DNA from: an uncultured Lachnospiraceae bacterium
Lineage (GTDB): Bacteria; Bacillota; Clostridia; Lachnospirales; Lachnospiraceae
Assembly (NCBI GenBank): GCA_910588845.1
Contig: CAJURU010000029.1
Location: 1 to 36,975 of the forward strand
DNA: 36,975 bases
Reading direction: 5' to 3'
A program made the position numbers and the translations under genes. Below are positions 8,001-15,711 of the stretch, piece after piece (positions within the stretch are counted from its first letter, which is position 1; each line of letters opens with the position of its first letter). The notes beneath the pieces were generated by a model. It made no database searches. It had not been told where the DNA came from and saw nothing but the letters and a program-made list of their open reading frames with translations.

Positions 8001-9785
8001 GTTGGTAGTTTGCGTGAGTCCCAGGCTTTCTAATTTAGCTTGCGCTTGTGCTTGGCTTAGATTGCGTGCTGCGAGAATGTTTATTTTATCCTGATCGGAT
8101 AGTTGTTTTTGCGATAGAAGTAATTTTAAGTTTCCGTCAGAGAGGGATTTGGTTGATGCTCCGATAGCGTCTAATGCGATTTTTCTCTGGTTATTATCTG
8201 TGGGTAAGGCTTTCGCCATATGGATGGCGTTTCCCAGGGTATTCATCTGGGAGGCAGTTCCTGCAATTGTACCGCCGATATTAGCTATTTTCTGGCCGAT
8301 TTTCAAGGCTGCGATGGAGACAAGGGTGTGTTTTAATAAATCCGCTTTCGTTGCAATGTCCAACACAGCCGTACCTAAATCCGCGGCATGGGAGACCATG
8401 TTTCCATCTGTGAATGAGGAATATACTTCTACCAGTTTTGCCTGGAACTGTTGCATATGCGCTTCCGTGGACTGCAGATAATTATTGTATTCCTGCTGTG
8501 CGGAACCGTCTGCGTGGCGGCTGTCCTGTAAGATGCCCTGGGATTCTGGCATGTTGCTTAACACTGCATCCATTGCAGGCGCGGCATGGCTGCCGCCGAT
8601 AAGTTCAAGGAGGGCGCTGGCGTCCGCTTCTGACATCTGGGAATAAATTTTGGAGATGTCCAGGAAGATATTATAAATGCTGCGGAAGCTTTCTCCATCT
8701 GCCTCAAGGATTTTTACGCCTCCGCTGCCCCCGATATCTGTCAGCCCTTCAATTTTATCTTCCAACAGCCCGGCGGAAGAATAGACGCCGTCTGTTTCCT
8801 CGCCCATCTTCTCCAATTCTTCCGTACAGCCGTGGATGCGGAGGGCGGCTGTGCGGAGCCCTTCTGCCAGGGCGTCGGCATCCTGGTATTGCCGGTTGCC
8901 GGCAGACAACAGAGCAATGAATTCATCGGCGTCTGTATTGGCGTCTGCAAATGCGGAGCCGGCAATCTGTACGCCCTGGGCAATTTCGCCGGCTGTGATA
9001 TCGGCGGTATTCCCAACCGCGCTGTATTTATCAAGCAATGCCTGTGCTTTGTCTGTTTCCTCTGTGTAACCGTCTACCGTATCAAAGGCTTGTATGCCGG
9101 ACATTATGGCCTCTGTGGAAGCGGAGGTTTCCATTGAGCCGATTTTGGAAAGGATGGCGCTTTTCTCGGACAATGATTCGCTTGCCGCCAGGTCATAGCC
9201 GGATTTGGAGAATTCTGTAGCGCCGTCGATCAGTGACTGCTGCGTTGTCGCCAGTTCCTGGGCTTTTTCGTTGCATCTTTTCAAATAGGCGGAGTAGCCG
9301 TTTCTGGTTAGCTGTGACTGTACGTCTGTCAGGGCGGTGTAAGCCTTGTCAAGTTCGATGGTTGTGTTGACGGCCTCTTTTACCTGCTGGAACACAAAGG
9401 GGACAATCTCTACTGACGAGAAGAGGTCTTTAAAATGTTCTATCATGTTCTGGAGGCTGCTTTGCGCATCTTCTGTATCCTGGCTGGTTTCCGAAAACTG
9501 TAAGCCGATTTCCAAGTCAGCAATTGACTGCTGTAAGGTGTTGATATTCTGTTGCAACTGGTGTTCCAGGCCATTATCAGCGTCAAGTTCTGTTCCGATG
9601 CTGACGTCCATGTTGTTTAAGGTTTCAATCTGTCGTTTCAGTTCCCTGGAAGCAAGCGTTTTTGACAGCCTGGCAAGCACCTTGACAGATATCTTGTTGT
9701 CAAGTTTCTTTAAGTCGCCGTCTATGCTGTTTTCCGATAGTTTTTTGATAAGTTTTGCGATAATGTCTAATGTCAGGTTATCCAA
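5067..9785 (-). CDS. Phage tail tape-measure protein, TP901 type, 1,572 aa
   Basis: Tape-measure proteins scaffold the tail tube, set its length and are ejected into the target cell. An N-terminal coiled coil (about 1-150) leads into the TP901-like core (about 150-480, with TALTDVQSQLTRNGYS and the FSKSGYDLA, LEDKIEGLT and AMDAVLSNM regions). A hydrophobic middle, long helical stretches, a Pro/Thr/Lys-rich linker near 1350-1380 and a basic terminal coiled coil follow. I chose a TTG start (base 9785) because GGAGGA lies 7 bases upstream. Longer readings would cross a terminator and the zinc-ribbon gene. A frameshift removes the last part (4931-5066). A terminator lies directly upstream and no promoter is evident, so expression may depend on read-through or antitermination. 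Confidence 0.85.
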   Translation of the reverse strand: MDNLTLDIIAKLIKKLSENSIDGDLKKLDNKISVKVLARLSKTLASRELKRQIETLNNMDVSIGTELDADNGLEHQLQQNINTLQQSIADLEIGLQFSETSQDTEDAQSSLQNMIEHFKDLFSSVEIVPFVFQQVKEAVNTTIELDKAYTALTDVQSQLTRNGYSAYLKRCNEKAQELATTQQSLIDGATEFSKSGYDLAASESLSEKSAILSKIGSMETSASTEAIMSGIQAFDTVDGYTEETDKAQALLDKYSAVGNTADITAGEIAQGVQIAGSAFADANTDADEFIALLSAGNRQYQDADALAEGLRTAALRIHGCTEELEKMGEETDGVYSSAGLLEDKIEGLTDIGGSGGVKILEADGESFRSIYNIFLDISKIYSQMSEADASALLELIGGSHAAPAMDAVLSNMPESQGILQDSRHADGSAQQEYNNYLQSTEAHMQQFQAKLVEVYSSFTDGNMVSHAADLGTAVLDIATKADLLKHTLVSIAALKIGQKIANIGGTIAGTASQMNTLGNAIHMAKALPTDNNQRKIALDAIGASTKSLSDGNLKLLLSQKQLSDQDKINILAARNLSQAQAQAKLESLGLTQTTNANTASNAANASSVTAMSGTFTGLKASIQAAWVSMSALQKASIIFAAVSTAWSVVSSVISRHNQAEVEAVQYAKQSAGSYKESSSSIEDYTKRYVELRQALLAAKGNEEETYNVKKQLLELQTEMNEKYGDECDKINLVTDAYNDQTDAIKNLNKENANKFLNENTEGINIAKRKMESESTYDLTYAVAKTEDNEEILTDIAEKYKDSGMSILDTGESFYITLTANPEDAYQVINDFQTDVRDAAKELGNEHLFDNTVLNVSSDSLNKIKNMLDEYQEIYDQTKMAQIATDDDLSDGYNEALSAVEAYNEAVMRSKDPYNDENVKKTWDNLQSIKHGIRENEEEWRQYSHIMDDVFSAANDGTYSFYQTMQKDSSISGLADNLSGMSDTNLKSMADDGNNGDSFDKLYAKAKEYGLEVQDLISLLAKLGYVQNDIYKNDTLSFPEAWDSLDATEDDSLKALKNDLLSLAEAGQLTVESFHNTKGSEEFLARLGLEPGDAKEIQEVIGKVNQLASSSEQLASMKKGISGLTENLRARQENPGTAIGSDVLAGMDESLKSQTSEWEHYQSVMGSASSSMEEVQEATNRLASAFLNNNNFLANLTEREKEYYISQLEAMGVANAEEIVQQSLVDKHELNRLKTEALKIATNNVTDATIAEVNSFLQEQGASYGAANAILAAVEAKRIFANEDLGLTTKISQLQTFISTTYGAAAAMRFAELTGGYDDRGYKKTNGMSMQEAMKTVEAEFMPLKNLKLDFSGGGSGGNTPNKTPSQPPKTDPPKTETPEDFNFIETAIARIKTKVDEARNAAREAFASFKSRRKYYAGAISQIAREIDIQTQADQLYTERANKVGLDEKYAAQVREGSLNIETISDEGTKKRIREYKEWHEKALACREAVKALKKEQQELARGKIELRITGYEKRFSRFDAKNSKIKNFLDAREAWGFPADIKNYKAMNKNILSQISSIRSQNKAPDKLKAC

Positions 9786-9808
9786 TTGATGTTCCTCCTT
9801 TTTAGCAT

Positions 9809-9836
9809 AAAAAAGACAGCCCGTCTTGGGCTGTCC
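9809..9836 (-). terminator. Rho-independent terminator between zinc-ribbon gene and TMP
   Basis: On the minus strand, GACAGCCC and GGGCTGTC form an 8-bp stem with a 5-base loop, followed by six T. It lies after the zinc-ribbon gene (ends 9865) and before the TMP start (9785), so it separates the two transcripts. Confidence 0.85.
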
Positions 9837-9864
9837 CTGCATAGTTTGGTTGTTATTCTGTTGT

Positions 9865-10437
9865 TTACCATTCGCTGCCACAATTTTTGCAGTGCCACTG
9901 TTTATGTACTTTGCGGGAGAGAAGCCCCCACATGGCGGCGGAGGCAGCCTTAGAAGTGGCCGAAATTTTCTTGATGTCGGCAGAGCCGCAGGTGGGACAT
10001 TTGGGCTTGTTCTCATAGGCTGTCGCCCATCTATCCAGGTTCCGCCAGCCATCCGGCCTTTTTGGGACGACAAGTTTTGTAAACTGCCTACCGCAGCCTT
10101 TGCAAGTTAAACCCAGTCCCTCCTTAAGCCTCAGATACTGCTTGCCGATGTGTTCAAATGAATCGTAAGGGATTCTGTTTATTTCGGTACATGAAATGCA
10201 GTTACACCAAACATCCCGTAGTTTTGCATCCTCATAGCTATCTTCTGAGTCAACAGAATAAAAGTATAAATCAGGATGCTCAAGCTCCTCTTCGGTGGGG
10301 CTGTCATCTTGTGGAATGCCTGCGCCGCTATCCAGCATTTTGCCGCAGACTGGGCAGATGTCTTCATTCTCCCGTTGTTTTAAGATGTCCTCATTAAAAG
10401 TGGAACTGCAATGAGGGCAAAAGATAATTCTTCCCAT
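9865..10437 (-). CDS. Multi zinc-ribbon protein, 190 aa
   Basis: Cys pairs occur in series: CPHC (7-10), CPVCGK, CNCISC, CKGCGR, CPTCGS and the terminal CKNCGSEW. These could form about three zinc ribbons. The last 50 residues resemble the C-terminal ribbon of the 149/151-residue proteins, with the same Gly/Ala-rich insert (TSKAASAAMWGLLSRKVHKQW). The start has GGAGG 9 bases upstream. It has its own promoter (10482-10510) and terminator (9809-9836), so it is a one-gene unit in front of the long TMP, here in the sense orientation. Function is unknown. Confidence 0.85.
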   Translation of the reverse strand: MGRIIFCPHCSSTFNEDILKQRENEDICPVCGKMLDSGAGIPQDDSPTEEELEHPDLYFYSVDSEDSYEDAKLRDVWCNCISCTEINRIPYDSFEHIGKQYLRLKEGLGLTCKGCGRQFTKLVVPKRPDGWRNLDRWATAYENKPKCPTCGSADIKKISATSKAASAAMWGLLSRKVHKQWHCKNCGSEW

Positions 10438-10481
10438 ATCGTATACCTCCGCTAACTATTTTACTTTCCTGAGATGGTGAT

Positions 10482-10510
10482 ATTATAACATTTTGATTCC
10501 TTTACTGCAA
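10482..10510 (-). promoter_or_regulatory. Promoter of the 190-aa zinc-ribbon gene
   Basis: On the minus strand: TTGCAG (10510-10505), a 17-base spacer and a perfect TATAAT (10487-10482). It lies 45 bases before the ATG and about 120 bases downstream of motif site 3, so this gene does not need the motif for transcription. Confidence 0.75.
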
Positions 10511-10627
10511 TTGTGGGTTTGTGTTATATTAACATTATGTAAGACCTCCCTTTTTTTTATCTATTTTTTTAGGGGTAGAATAGGGGTTGCTGAGGCTGTA
10601 TGATAGTGGGAATCTTGCCCTCTTTTT

Positions 10628-10683
10628 TGTAACTTTAATTTGCGCTCTGGTATCAGGGTACAAATCGGAGGGAGATTTCCGAA
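10628..10683. repeat. 56-bp conserved motif with dyad, site 3
   Basis: The same 56-bp pattern without gaps; the dyad centre is less symmetric (CTCTGGTATCAGGG). The TMP middle fragment runs into this site and ends within it: after the residues TNANLSLS the reading continues through motif bases and stops. A gene truncated exactly at the motif favours a recombination junction. The stretch 10511-10627 holds no gene. Confidence 0.75.
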
Positions 10684-11504
10684 AGGGAGAGGTTCGCGTT
10701 GGTGGAGGTATCTACGCCCTTGGAGAGCTTCTCATAAGAAGCGCCCAGTTCTTCGGCAGCGCTTTGATGGGATTCATACTCACTGCGGATCTCAGCAATG
10801 CGGGATTTGGCCTCCTGCGCTTTTTGGATGGCGATTTCATTGGCATGGACCCAGCTGTCCACCGCCTGGATGGCGAACTGGATGCCTTCCATGACGGCAG
10901 TAAAGGCGAACATGTTGCCTGCCGCGGCCAATGACCGGGAAGCGAATGCCTTTGCCTTGCCGGAAAACGTCTGCGCCATGAGGGCTTCATTTTGGTCGAG
11001 GGCTTCCCGGCGTAATTGTTCATTGCCTTTGAACATATCTTCCTCTGTGCGGATCTGCCCCTGCGTCCTCTGCCCATATTTAGCAATCCATTTGTATTTG
11101 GTTCTTAGCTCATTATGAACATCCTGCCAGGTTTTTGTGCCGTTTTGGATATCTTTTTCTGCTTGGCTTAATTGGTTTAGCCAATATTTGGCATTAAAGT
11201 TGTCCTTATCTACCTTGGGATATAATGTATCTACATCTATTAACAGCGGCTTGATGGAAGCCTTGGCAGGGTACAGCCTCTTAAAGACGCTGTCGGAGCC
11301 ATTGAAGGAAGCAGCCAGGCTGTGGGTTGTCTGCAGATCCCTCTTTATGTCTCTGGCCCTGCCGCTGATGGCTGTCCCGATCTCATGGAAGGAACGCCCG
11401 AACATCCCCCATTTGGAACTCAGTTTTTCAATGTCACTGGTGAATGTTTTGAATATCATACTGTAACGTGTAAGCTGCGGCAGTTTAGGCAAGGCTGTGG
11501 ACAC
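10653..11504 (-). pseudogene. Tape-measure middle fragment, 283 codons
   Basis: This reads as the middle of a TP901-type TMP. It has a hydrophobic stretch (AAGNMFAFTAVMEGIQFAI) followed by a helical run with AEELGASYEKLSKGVD. It lacks the N-terminal core and the C-terminal part, has only a GTG without a ribosome binding site, and stops inside the 56-bp motif. The N-terminal 60 residues match the fragment at 2197-2400. On the other side lies the divergent zinc-ribbon gene at 11560. I consider it a remnant or an archived cassette rather than an expressed gene. Confidence 0.75.
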
Positions 11505-11526
11505 TTTGCCGGTTTTATGGTAGAAT
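11498..11526 (+). promoter_or_regulatory. Promoter of zinc-ribbon gene (11560)
   Basis: TGGACA, a 17-base spacer and TAGAAT, identical to the promoter at 2394-2422 and 34 bases before the ATG. Confidence 0.7.
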
Positions 11527-11559
11527 AAAGGCCAGTAAATTTATGAGGAGGATCAAATA

Positions 11560-12015
11560 ATGATATCATTTTATTACTGTGAAAGATGTGGGAGGATTTG
11601 TAGGAATGATGTAAATAAAGGGAGCTGTGACTGCTGCGGTTCAGAGGCTTACCATCTGGTACCGGAGAAATACTGGGATGAAGGGGAGATTTTTATGCGT
11701 GAAGAGCAGAAGGAGCTTTTATGGGAAGAACTCGTGAAGACTTCCCCGGTATTTGACGAAGACCTTTTCAACCGAAGGGATGACATAATTACATCACAAG
11801 TAAACAGTTGGATTGAAGCTAGCAATCGTGTGGACGCCTTTGTGGAAGGCCGCGACAAAGGCAACCGCTTCGGCATTGAGTGCCCCTACTGCCACGCCAC
11901 GAATGTCCGAAAGGTCTCCCTTGCAGGGCGGGCGATGTCTGCCGGCATCTTTGGCCTGGGCAGCAAAAAGATCGGCAAGCAGTGGCACTGCAATAAGTGC
12001 GGCAGTGATTTTTGA
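11560..12015 (+). CDS. Double zinc-ribbon protein, 151 aa
   Basis: Paralogue of 2456-2905. The four Cys pairs and the C-terminal 44 residues are almost unchanged. The linker differs more, with substitutions and a two-residue length change around FNRRDDIITSQVNSW. A GAGGAGG site precedes the ATG. It is divergent from the TMP middle fragment, as in the other copy. The constant pairing of this gene with TMP pieces, each time with its own promoter, suggests a linked accessory function. No function can be assigned. Confidence 0.85.
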   Translation: MISFYYCERCGRICRNDVNKGSCDCCGSEAYHLVPEKYWDEGEIFMREEQKELLWEELVKTSPVFDEDLFNRRDDIITSQVNSWIEASNRVDAFVEGRDKGNRFGIECPYCHATNVRKVSLAGRAMSAGIFGLGSKKIGKQWHCNKCGSDF

Positions 12016-12170
12016 GCCATGCCGGGGCGCCCTTCTTTGCGGGCAGTTTACCCATTCCGGTCCATCCCGGGTTTTCTATGTATTCCATCCCAGTATTATT
12101 TCTTATTATTGAATTCCTTATCATTTCCACAATGCATGGGCAGGGGATAAGGCCCCCCGCAAATTTATCA

Positions 12171-12310
12171 AGCGTCACGTTGTTACGAACCGTGCCATGT
12201 CGCCATGGCAGGAGAGTAGTGATACGCTGCCATTACGCAGCCGTTGTACTTTGTTCCCGCATATTGTCCCTGTTATTTATTTACCCTGTGTATCGCACAT
12301 TCGGCGTCAT
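12171..12310. repeat. 140-bp invariant non-coding block, copy 3
   Basis: All 140 bases match copies 1 and 2. The linker between the zinc-ribbon stop and the block is about 147 bases shorter than in the other copies. Similarity stops abruptly after base 12310, at the same point where copies 1 and 2 run into the TMP 3' end. This marks a module boundary. Confidence 0.8.
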
Positions 12311-12555
12311 AGAGGAATGAAAAGAAGCAACTTATGTATCGGCTGAATATTTTTAAAAAGACATCGGCAAATATAGCTGCTGCCAGTGAAATACAGGATT
12401 TTTAATTTAGAATTAAAGATAACATTCAATGGATGAGATATACGGAAAGAATACCAAAGCTAAAAGCGGCAAAAAAAGCCGCAAAAGAAAAAAGTTATTG
12501 AAAAAAGATAAGTGCTAAAAAAGTTAAGAATAAAGCGCAATTTTTTAAACTTTTG

Positions 12556-12585
12556 TGTACAAAACAAATTGATTTGTGCTACAAT
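12556..12585 (+). promoter_or_regulatory. Likely promoter of phosphodiesterase gene
   Basis: TGTACA, an 18-base spacer and TACAAT, directly upstream of the structured leader at 12593-12663. The -35 box is weak (4 of 6). The stretch 12311-12555 is AT-rich and holds no ORF with a ribosome binding site. Confidence 0.45.
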
Positions 12586-12592
12586 AACGAGA

Positions 12593-12663
12593 GAAGGAAC
12601 CATACTCAGCAGAAGGTGTAGGATTGATTTTACAGAAGATAAAATGCTGTTGTTAGTTCCTTC
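12593..12663 (+). ncRNA. Structured leader RNA before phosphodiesterase gene
   Basis: There are three nested stems: GAAGGAAC/GTTCCTTC (8 bp, 12593-12600 with 12656-12663), CAGCA/TGCTG, and an inner ATTTTA/TAAAAT. The RNA would start just before it and the gene begins 42 bases after it. No known riboswitch signature was recognised. It may be a regulatory leader or only a stabilising 5' hairpin. Confidence 0.4.
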
Positions 12664-12704
12664 TTGCTCTTTGCTTAATAATACAATGTGAAAAGGAAAA
12701 TATA

Positions 12705-13481
12705 ATGGATAAAAAGGTTTTGCTTATTTTAGTTGACGGTTTAAGGCCGGATGCATTGCAATTTTGCGGCAGCGGTTATAGCAGCCGTTTGTTGGAAATG
12801 GGTACCTATTCGTTGGAAGCGGAAACAGTCTATCCTTCCATGACGCTTCCCTGCCATATGTCCCTTTTTCACAGTGTGCCGCCAGAACGACATGGCATTC
12901 TCACAAATGTGTATGTTCCCTTGAGCCGTCCGGTGGAAGGTTTATGTGAGCGGTTAAGCGCCAATGGAAAGAAGTGTGCTTTTTTCTATAATTGGGGGGA
13001 ACTGCGGGATCTAACGCGTCAATCTTCTCTTGCATACAGTTTTTATGTATCAGGAGATATATGCGGTTATGAAAAAGCAGATGAAATGATTACTGAAAAT
13101 GCTTTTTCCTATATTGCAGCTGAAAAACCGGATTTGGCGTTTGTATATTTTCAATCGGTAGATTCTGCTGGTCATGCACATGGGTGGATGGGGAGCGAAT
13201 ACTGTCGTGCATGTGTACAGTCTCTGGACCGAGTGCGCAGATTGATAGAACATTTTGGCGGGCAATACGATATTATTGTTATGTCGGATCATGGCGGGCA
13301 TGGGCGCGGACATGGCACAAAAGAGTCGGAAGATATGACAATTCCTATTATTTGTATTGGAGAAGACTTTCGTGCGGGCGGGCAATTTCAAAATGCAAGT
13401 ATTTGTGACGTCGCCCCTACCATAGTGTCGTTGGCAGGGGTAGACGTCTCCAAAGATTGGGAGGGCAGAAGCCTGCTATAG
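12705..13481 (+). CDS. Type I phosphodiesterase / nucleotide pyrophosphatase family protein
   Basis: The 258 residues carry the alkaline-phosphatase-superfamily metal sites: LILVDGLRPDA (D11), the nucleophile region YPSMTLPCH (T47), DSAGHAHGW and SDHGGHGRGHG. Such enzymes hydrolyse phosphodiesters or nucleotide pyrophosphates. No signal peptide or membrane segment is visible, so it is probably cytoplasmic. It is short for the family but appears complete. A GGAAAA-type site precedes the ATG. It stands alone on the plus strand between TMP cassettes and the tail-fibre gene and looks AT-richer than the TMP genes, as acquired cargo would. The substrate is unknown. Confidence 0.85.
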   Translation: MDKKVLLILVDGLRPDALQFCGSGYSSRLLEMGTYSLEAETVYPSMTLPCHMSLFHSVPPERHGILTNVYVPLSRPVEGLCERLSANGKKCAFFYNWGELRDLTRQSSLAYSFYVSGDICGYEKADEMITENAFSYIAAEKPDLAFVYFQSVDSAGHAHGWMGSEYCRACVQSLDRVRRLIEHFGGQYDIIVMSDHGGHGRGHGTKESEDMTIPIICIGEDFRAGGQFQNASICDVAPTIVSLAGVDVSKDWEGRSLL

Positions 13482-13520
13482 AAGGTGTTCTGCTTTATGA
13501 AGACGTTTTGCGCCTTACGG

Positions 13521-15698
13521 TTAGGCAGTGCGTTTCCACATATAGCAGGTAATGTATGGCTGCAATGTGGAAACACTGCCGGCGCTTCCGCTAAATGTGT
13601 GGTTGTGTCCGCTGCCTCCTCCTACAGATGTTTCAGAAACAGTGTGCGTATGTGCGCCCCCGGATGGTACGCCGTAGATAGTGTTATCATAATTTGCACT
13701 TGTGCCTAACCTCATTGCCGTACCGTCATTTTTTCCTTTATCCATAGAATATATTGTATGGGTGTGTGCGCCGCTCTTGGTGATGGAAACGCTGTGTTTG
13801 TGGCTTGGTATTTGGCTGGCGGTAAGTGTGTGGCTCCCGACTGTTCCACTTGGGGTATAGGAACTTGTGGCGGAACCGCCGGTCTTTTCGGTCGTATTAA
13901 AATTGGAATTTGATGTGTCAATGCCCACAGGGACTTTTCCATTGCCCCAGCGGACCCATGTACCGCCAAATAATGTAGCCGGGCTTGTGGAACTGACGCT
14001 CATGTAGATGGAGCCTACTGGGTAGATGAGGTTTACGATTTCATTTTTTATGCCCGGTTTTTCGCTAAAGGCTCCTTCGACATATATTTTTTTCCATGAG
14101 GACCAGTTTTTAGTATAATAGCATCCATATCGTACATAGATACTATTGCTATTATAGTCAAATGCCAGTTGTGTAATATACTTTTCACCAGAACCATCGC
14201 CGTTTGTATTTATTACAAGCAGTCCGTAACCGTTAGTGGAACTGGGCTTATTGGATTTGGCATATTTCATATTGTAAAATCCAGGATCTATAATATTATT
14301 GAAGTCGCCTTCGGCGATTGTCTTTTTTGTGGAATAGCTAGATTTAATCACATTCCCATCGCTATCTTGGGTGGCTTTAGTTGCAAACGCCACGCTCTTA
14401 TCCTTGTCCGCAGTGTTGTCCACATTTCCAAGCCCAATGTTTGCTTTGGTAATATTCACATTCCCTTTCCGATAACTGCTCTCAGAGTTCCCTTTTACGC
14501 CGGTTACCGGTGTTCCGGCGAGAATATCCCACTTGTCATCCGCCGTTTTATATACGTTTGCTCCGGCGGGAATGGTATGTCCGGAACCTTCCTTAAAATT
14601 TGTGTTTGTAATGAATTCGTCAGAGACGTTGTACATTGCCCCTGCTCTTGTATCTGCCAGGGCAGGCAGGCTGGCAAAAGGCACTGTGCCCATGGGGTGC
14701 AGTACGCCGGAGAGGCTTTCGGTATAATTCTTTACCTGGTCGCGAAAATCTTCAGCCTGTTTACAGTAATGTTTGGCGTTGTCTTCGTTCTCGCTTATGT
14801 TCCCATCTTCTCTTTTCAAGCCGGTATCGCCGACAGCGTAGCTTTTAGACAATAATGCTGAATTGGCGGCATTTGTCTCTGATGTTGCAGCGTTTATTGC
14901 TTTGGTTGTCGTTTGGCCGTAATAATTTTGGGCCTGTTCACAATAATATTTAGCGTTGTCGTTGTTTTCGTCGATGCTTTCGTCTTCCCGTTTCAGACCA
15001 GTGCCGCCGACAGCGTAGCTCTTAGATAATAATGCCTGTTGGGAGGCTTCATTTTTAGAGTTCTGTGCGTTTTCCGCGGATTGTTTTGCGTTTTCTGCAC
15101 TTGCGCCTGCACTTTTTACAACCTCCTCATAAGTTTTATTTGCTGTGATCAATGCCTTGTTCAGCGCATCGAAATCATCTGAGGAAGTGATGTGTCTGTT
15201 ACTGTACGCGCTTTCAACGATGTTGACGCGCAGGTTCATTGTAGCAAAGATAAAGCCGTCAATAGGATTGTCCTCATATCCACCGACGGACTCATCCGCC
15301 GAATTGCCGCCAGTCGAAACGTTTGTTATTTCATCCGTCGAATTTATACTGGCTGTTGCGGTTAGGGAATCGTTATCATGGTCATCCGCGGGAGGATTTT
15401 CAGCTTCTACAAACACAATCTCCGCCTTTCCGGTACCGGGAGCCAGGCAGGCGCTTTCCGGGATGGGAATGTCAACGATGCCGTCATCCCGGATTATTGC
15501 CTCAGTGAAGATATGTCTTTTGTCTGGCGTTACCATTTTAAAATAACAGCGCTGAGTGTTTCTGTGGGCATAGAAAGGTTCGCCTTTGTTCGTCACAGTC
15601 ACATGTAAGAGGAAGCTTTTTTTCGTGAACTGTTTGATATCAATTGTTTTGATGGGGTCAAAAGTTAAGTCTAATGTAATGTCGTGTGTAAAAATCAT
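13521..15698 (-). CDS. BppU-type baseplate / tail-fibre protein, 725 aa
   Basis: Receptor-binding end of a tail. Residues 1-100 resemble the BppU N-terminal domain that anchors to the baseplate. An Ala/Asn-rich shaft contains two near-identical repeats (about 222-256 and 281-315, SKSYAVGxTGLKRED). A fibre segment (about 333-440, with NITKANIGLGNVDNTADKDK) follows. A pyocin-knob-like domain lies at 460-540 (DPGFYNM ... NWSSWKKIY). A collar-like C-terminus (557-725) begins with IYPVGSIYMS ... LFGGTW, has the SHKH and AHTHT histidine motifs, and ends in LQPYITCYMWKRTA. AAGGAG lies 7 bases before the start. It converges with the phosphodiesterase gene. Confidence 0.9.
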   Translation of the reverse strand: MIFTHDITLDLTFDPIKTIDIKQFTKKSFLLHVTVTNKGEPFYAHRNTQRCYFKMVTPDKRHIFTEAIIRDDGIVDIPIPESACLAPGTGKAEIVFVEAENPPADDHDNDSLTATASINSTDEITNVSTGGNSADESVGGYEDNPIDGFIFATMNLRVNIVESAYSNRHITSSDDFDALNKALITANKTYEEVVKSAGASAENAKQSAENAQNSKNEASQQALLSKSYAVGGTGLKREDESIDENNDNAKYYCEQAQNYYGQTTTKAINAATSETNAANSALLSKSYAVGDTGLKREDGNISENEDNAKHYCKQAEDFRDQVKNYTESLSGVLHPMGTVPFASLPALADTRAGAMYNVSDEFITNTNFKEGSGHTIPAGANVYKTADDKWDILAGTPVTGVKGNSESSYRKGNVNITKANIGLGNVDNTADKDKSVAFATKATQDSDGNVIKSSYSTKKTIAEGDFNNIIDPGFYNMKYAKSNKPSSTNGYGLLVINTNGDGSGEKYITQLAFDYNSNSIYVRYGCYYTKNWSSWKKIYVEGAFSEKPGIKNEIVNLIYPVGSIYMSVSSTSPATLFGGTWVRWGNGKVPVGIDTSNSNFNTTEKTGGSATSSYTPSGTVGSHTLTASQIPSHKHSVSITKSGAHTHTIYSMDKGKNDGTAMRLGTSANYDNTIYGVPSGGAHTHTVSETSVGGGSGHNHTFSGSAGSVSTLQPYITCYMWKRTA

Positions 15699-15711
15699 AT
15701 TTTTCTCCTTT

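Noticed and set aside
9786..10073. N-terminal extension of the long TMP (96 codons)
   Set aside because: Crosses a rho-independent terminator and the zinc-ribbon gene; the TTG at 9785 has the Shine-Dalgarno.
13521..14020. Diversity-generating retroelement target at the fibre C-terminus
   Set aside because: No reverse transcriptase, template repeat or adenine-biased variable repeat visible in the window.
14169..14855. Plus-strand ORF of 228 codons inside the fibre gene
   Set aside because: Antisense shadow; the minus-strand fibre frame has clear domains and a good start.
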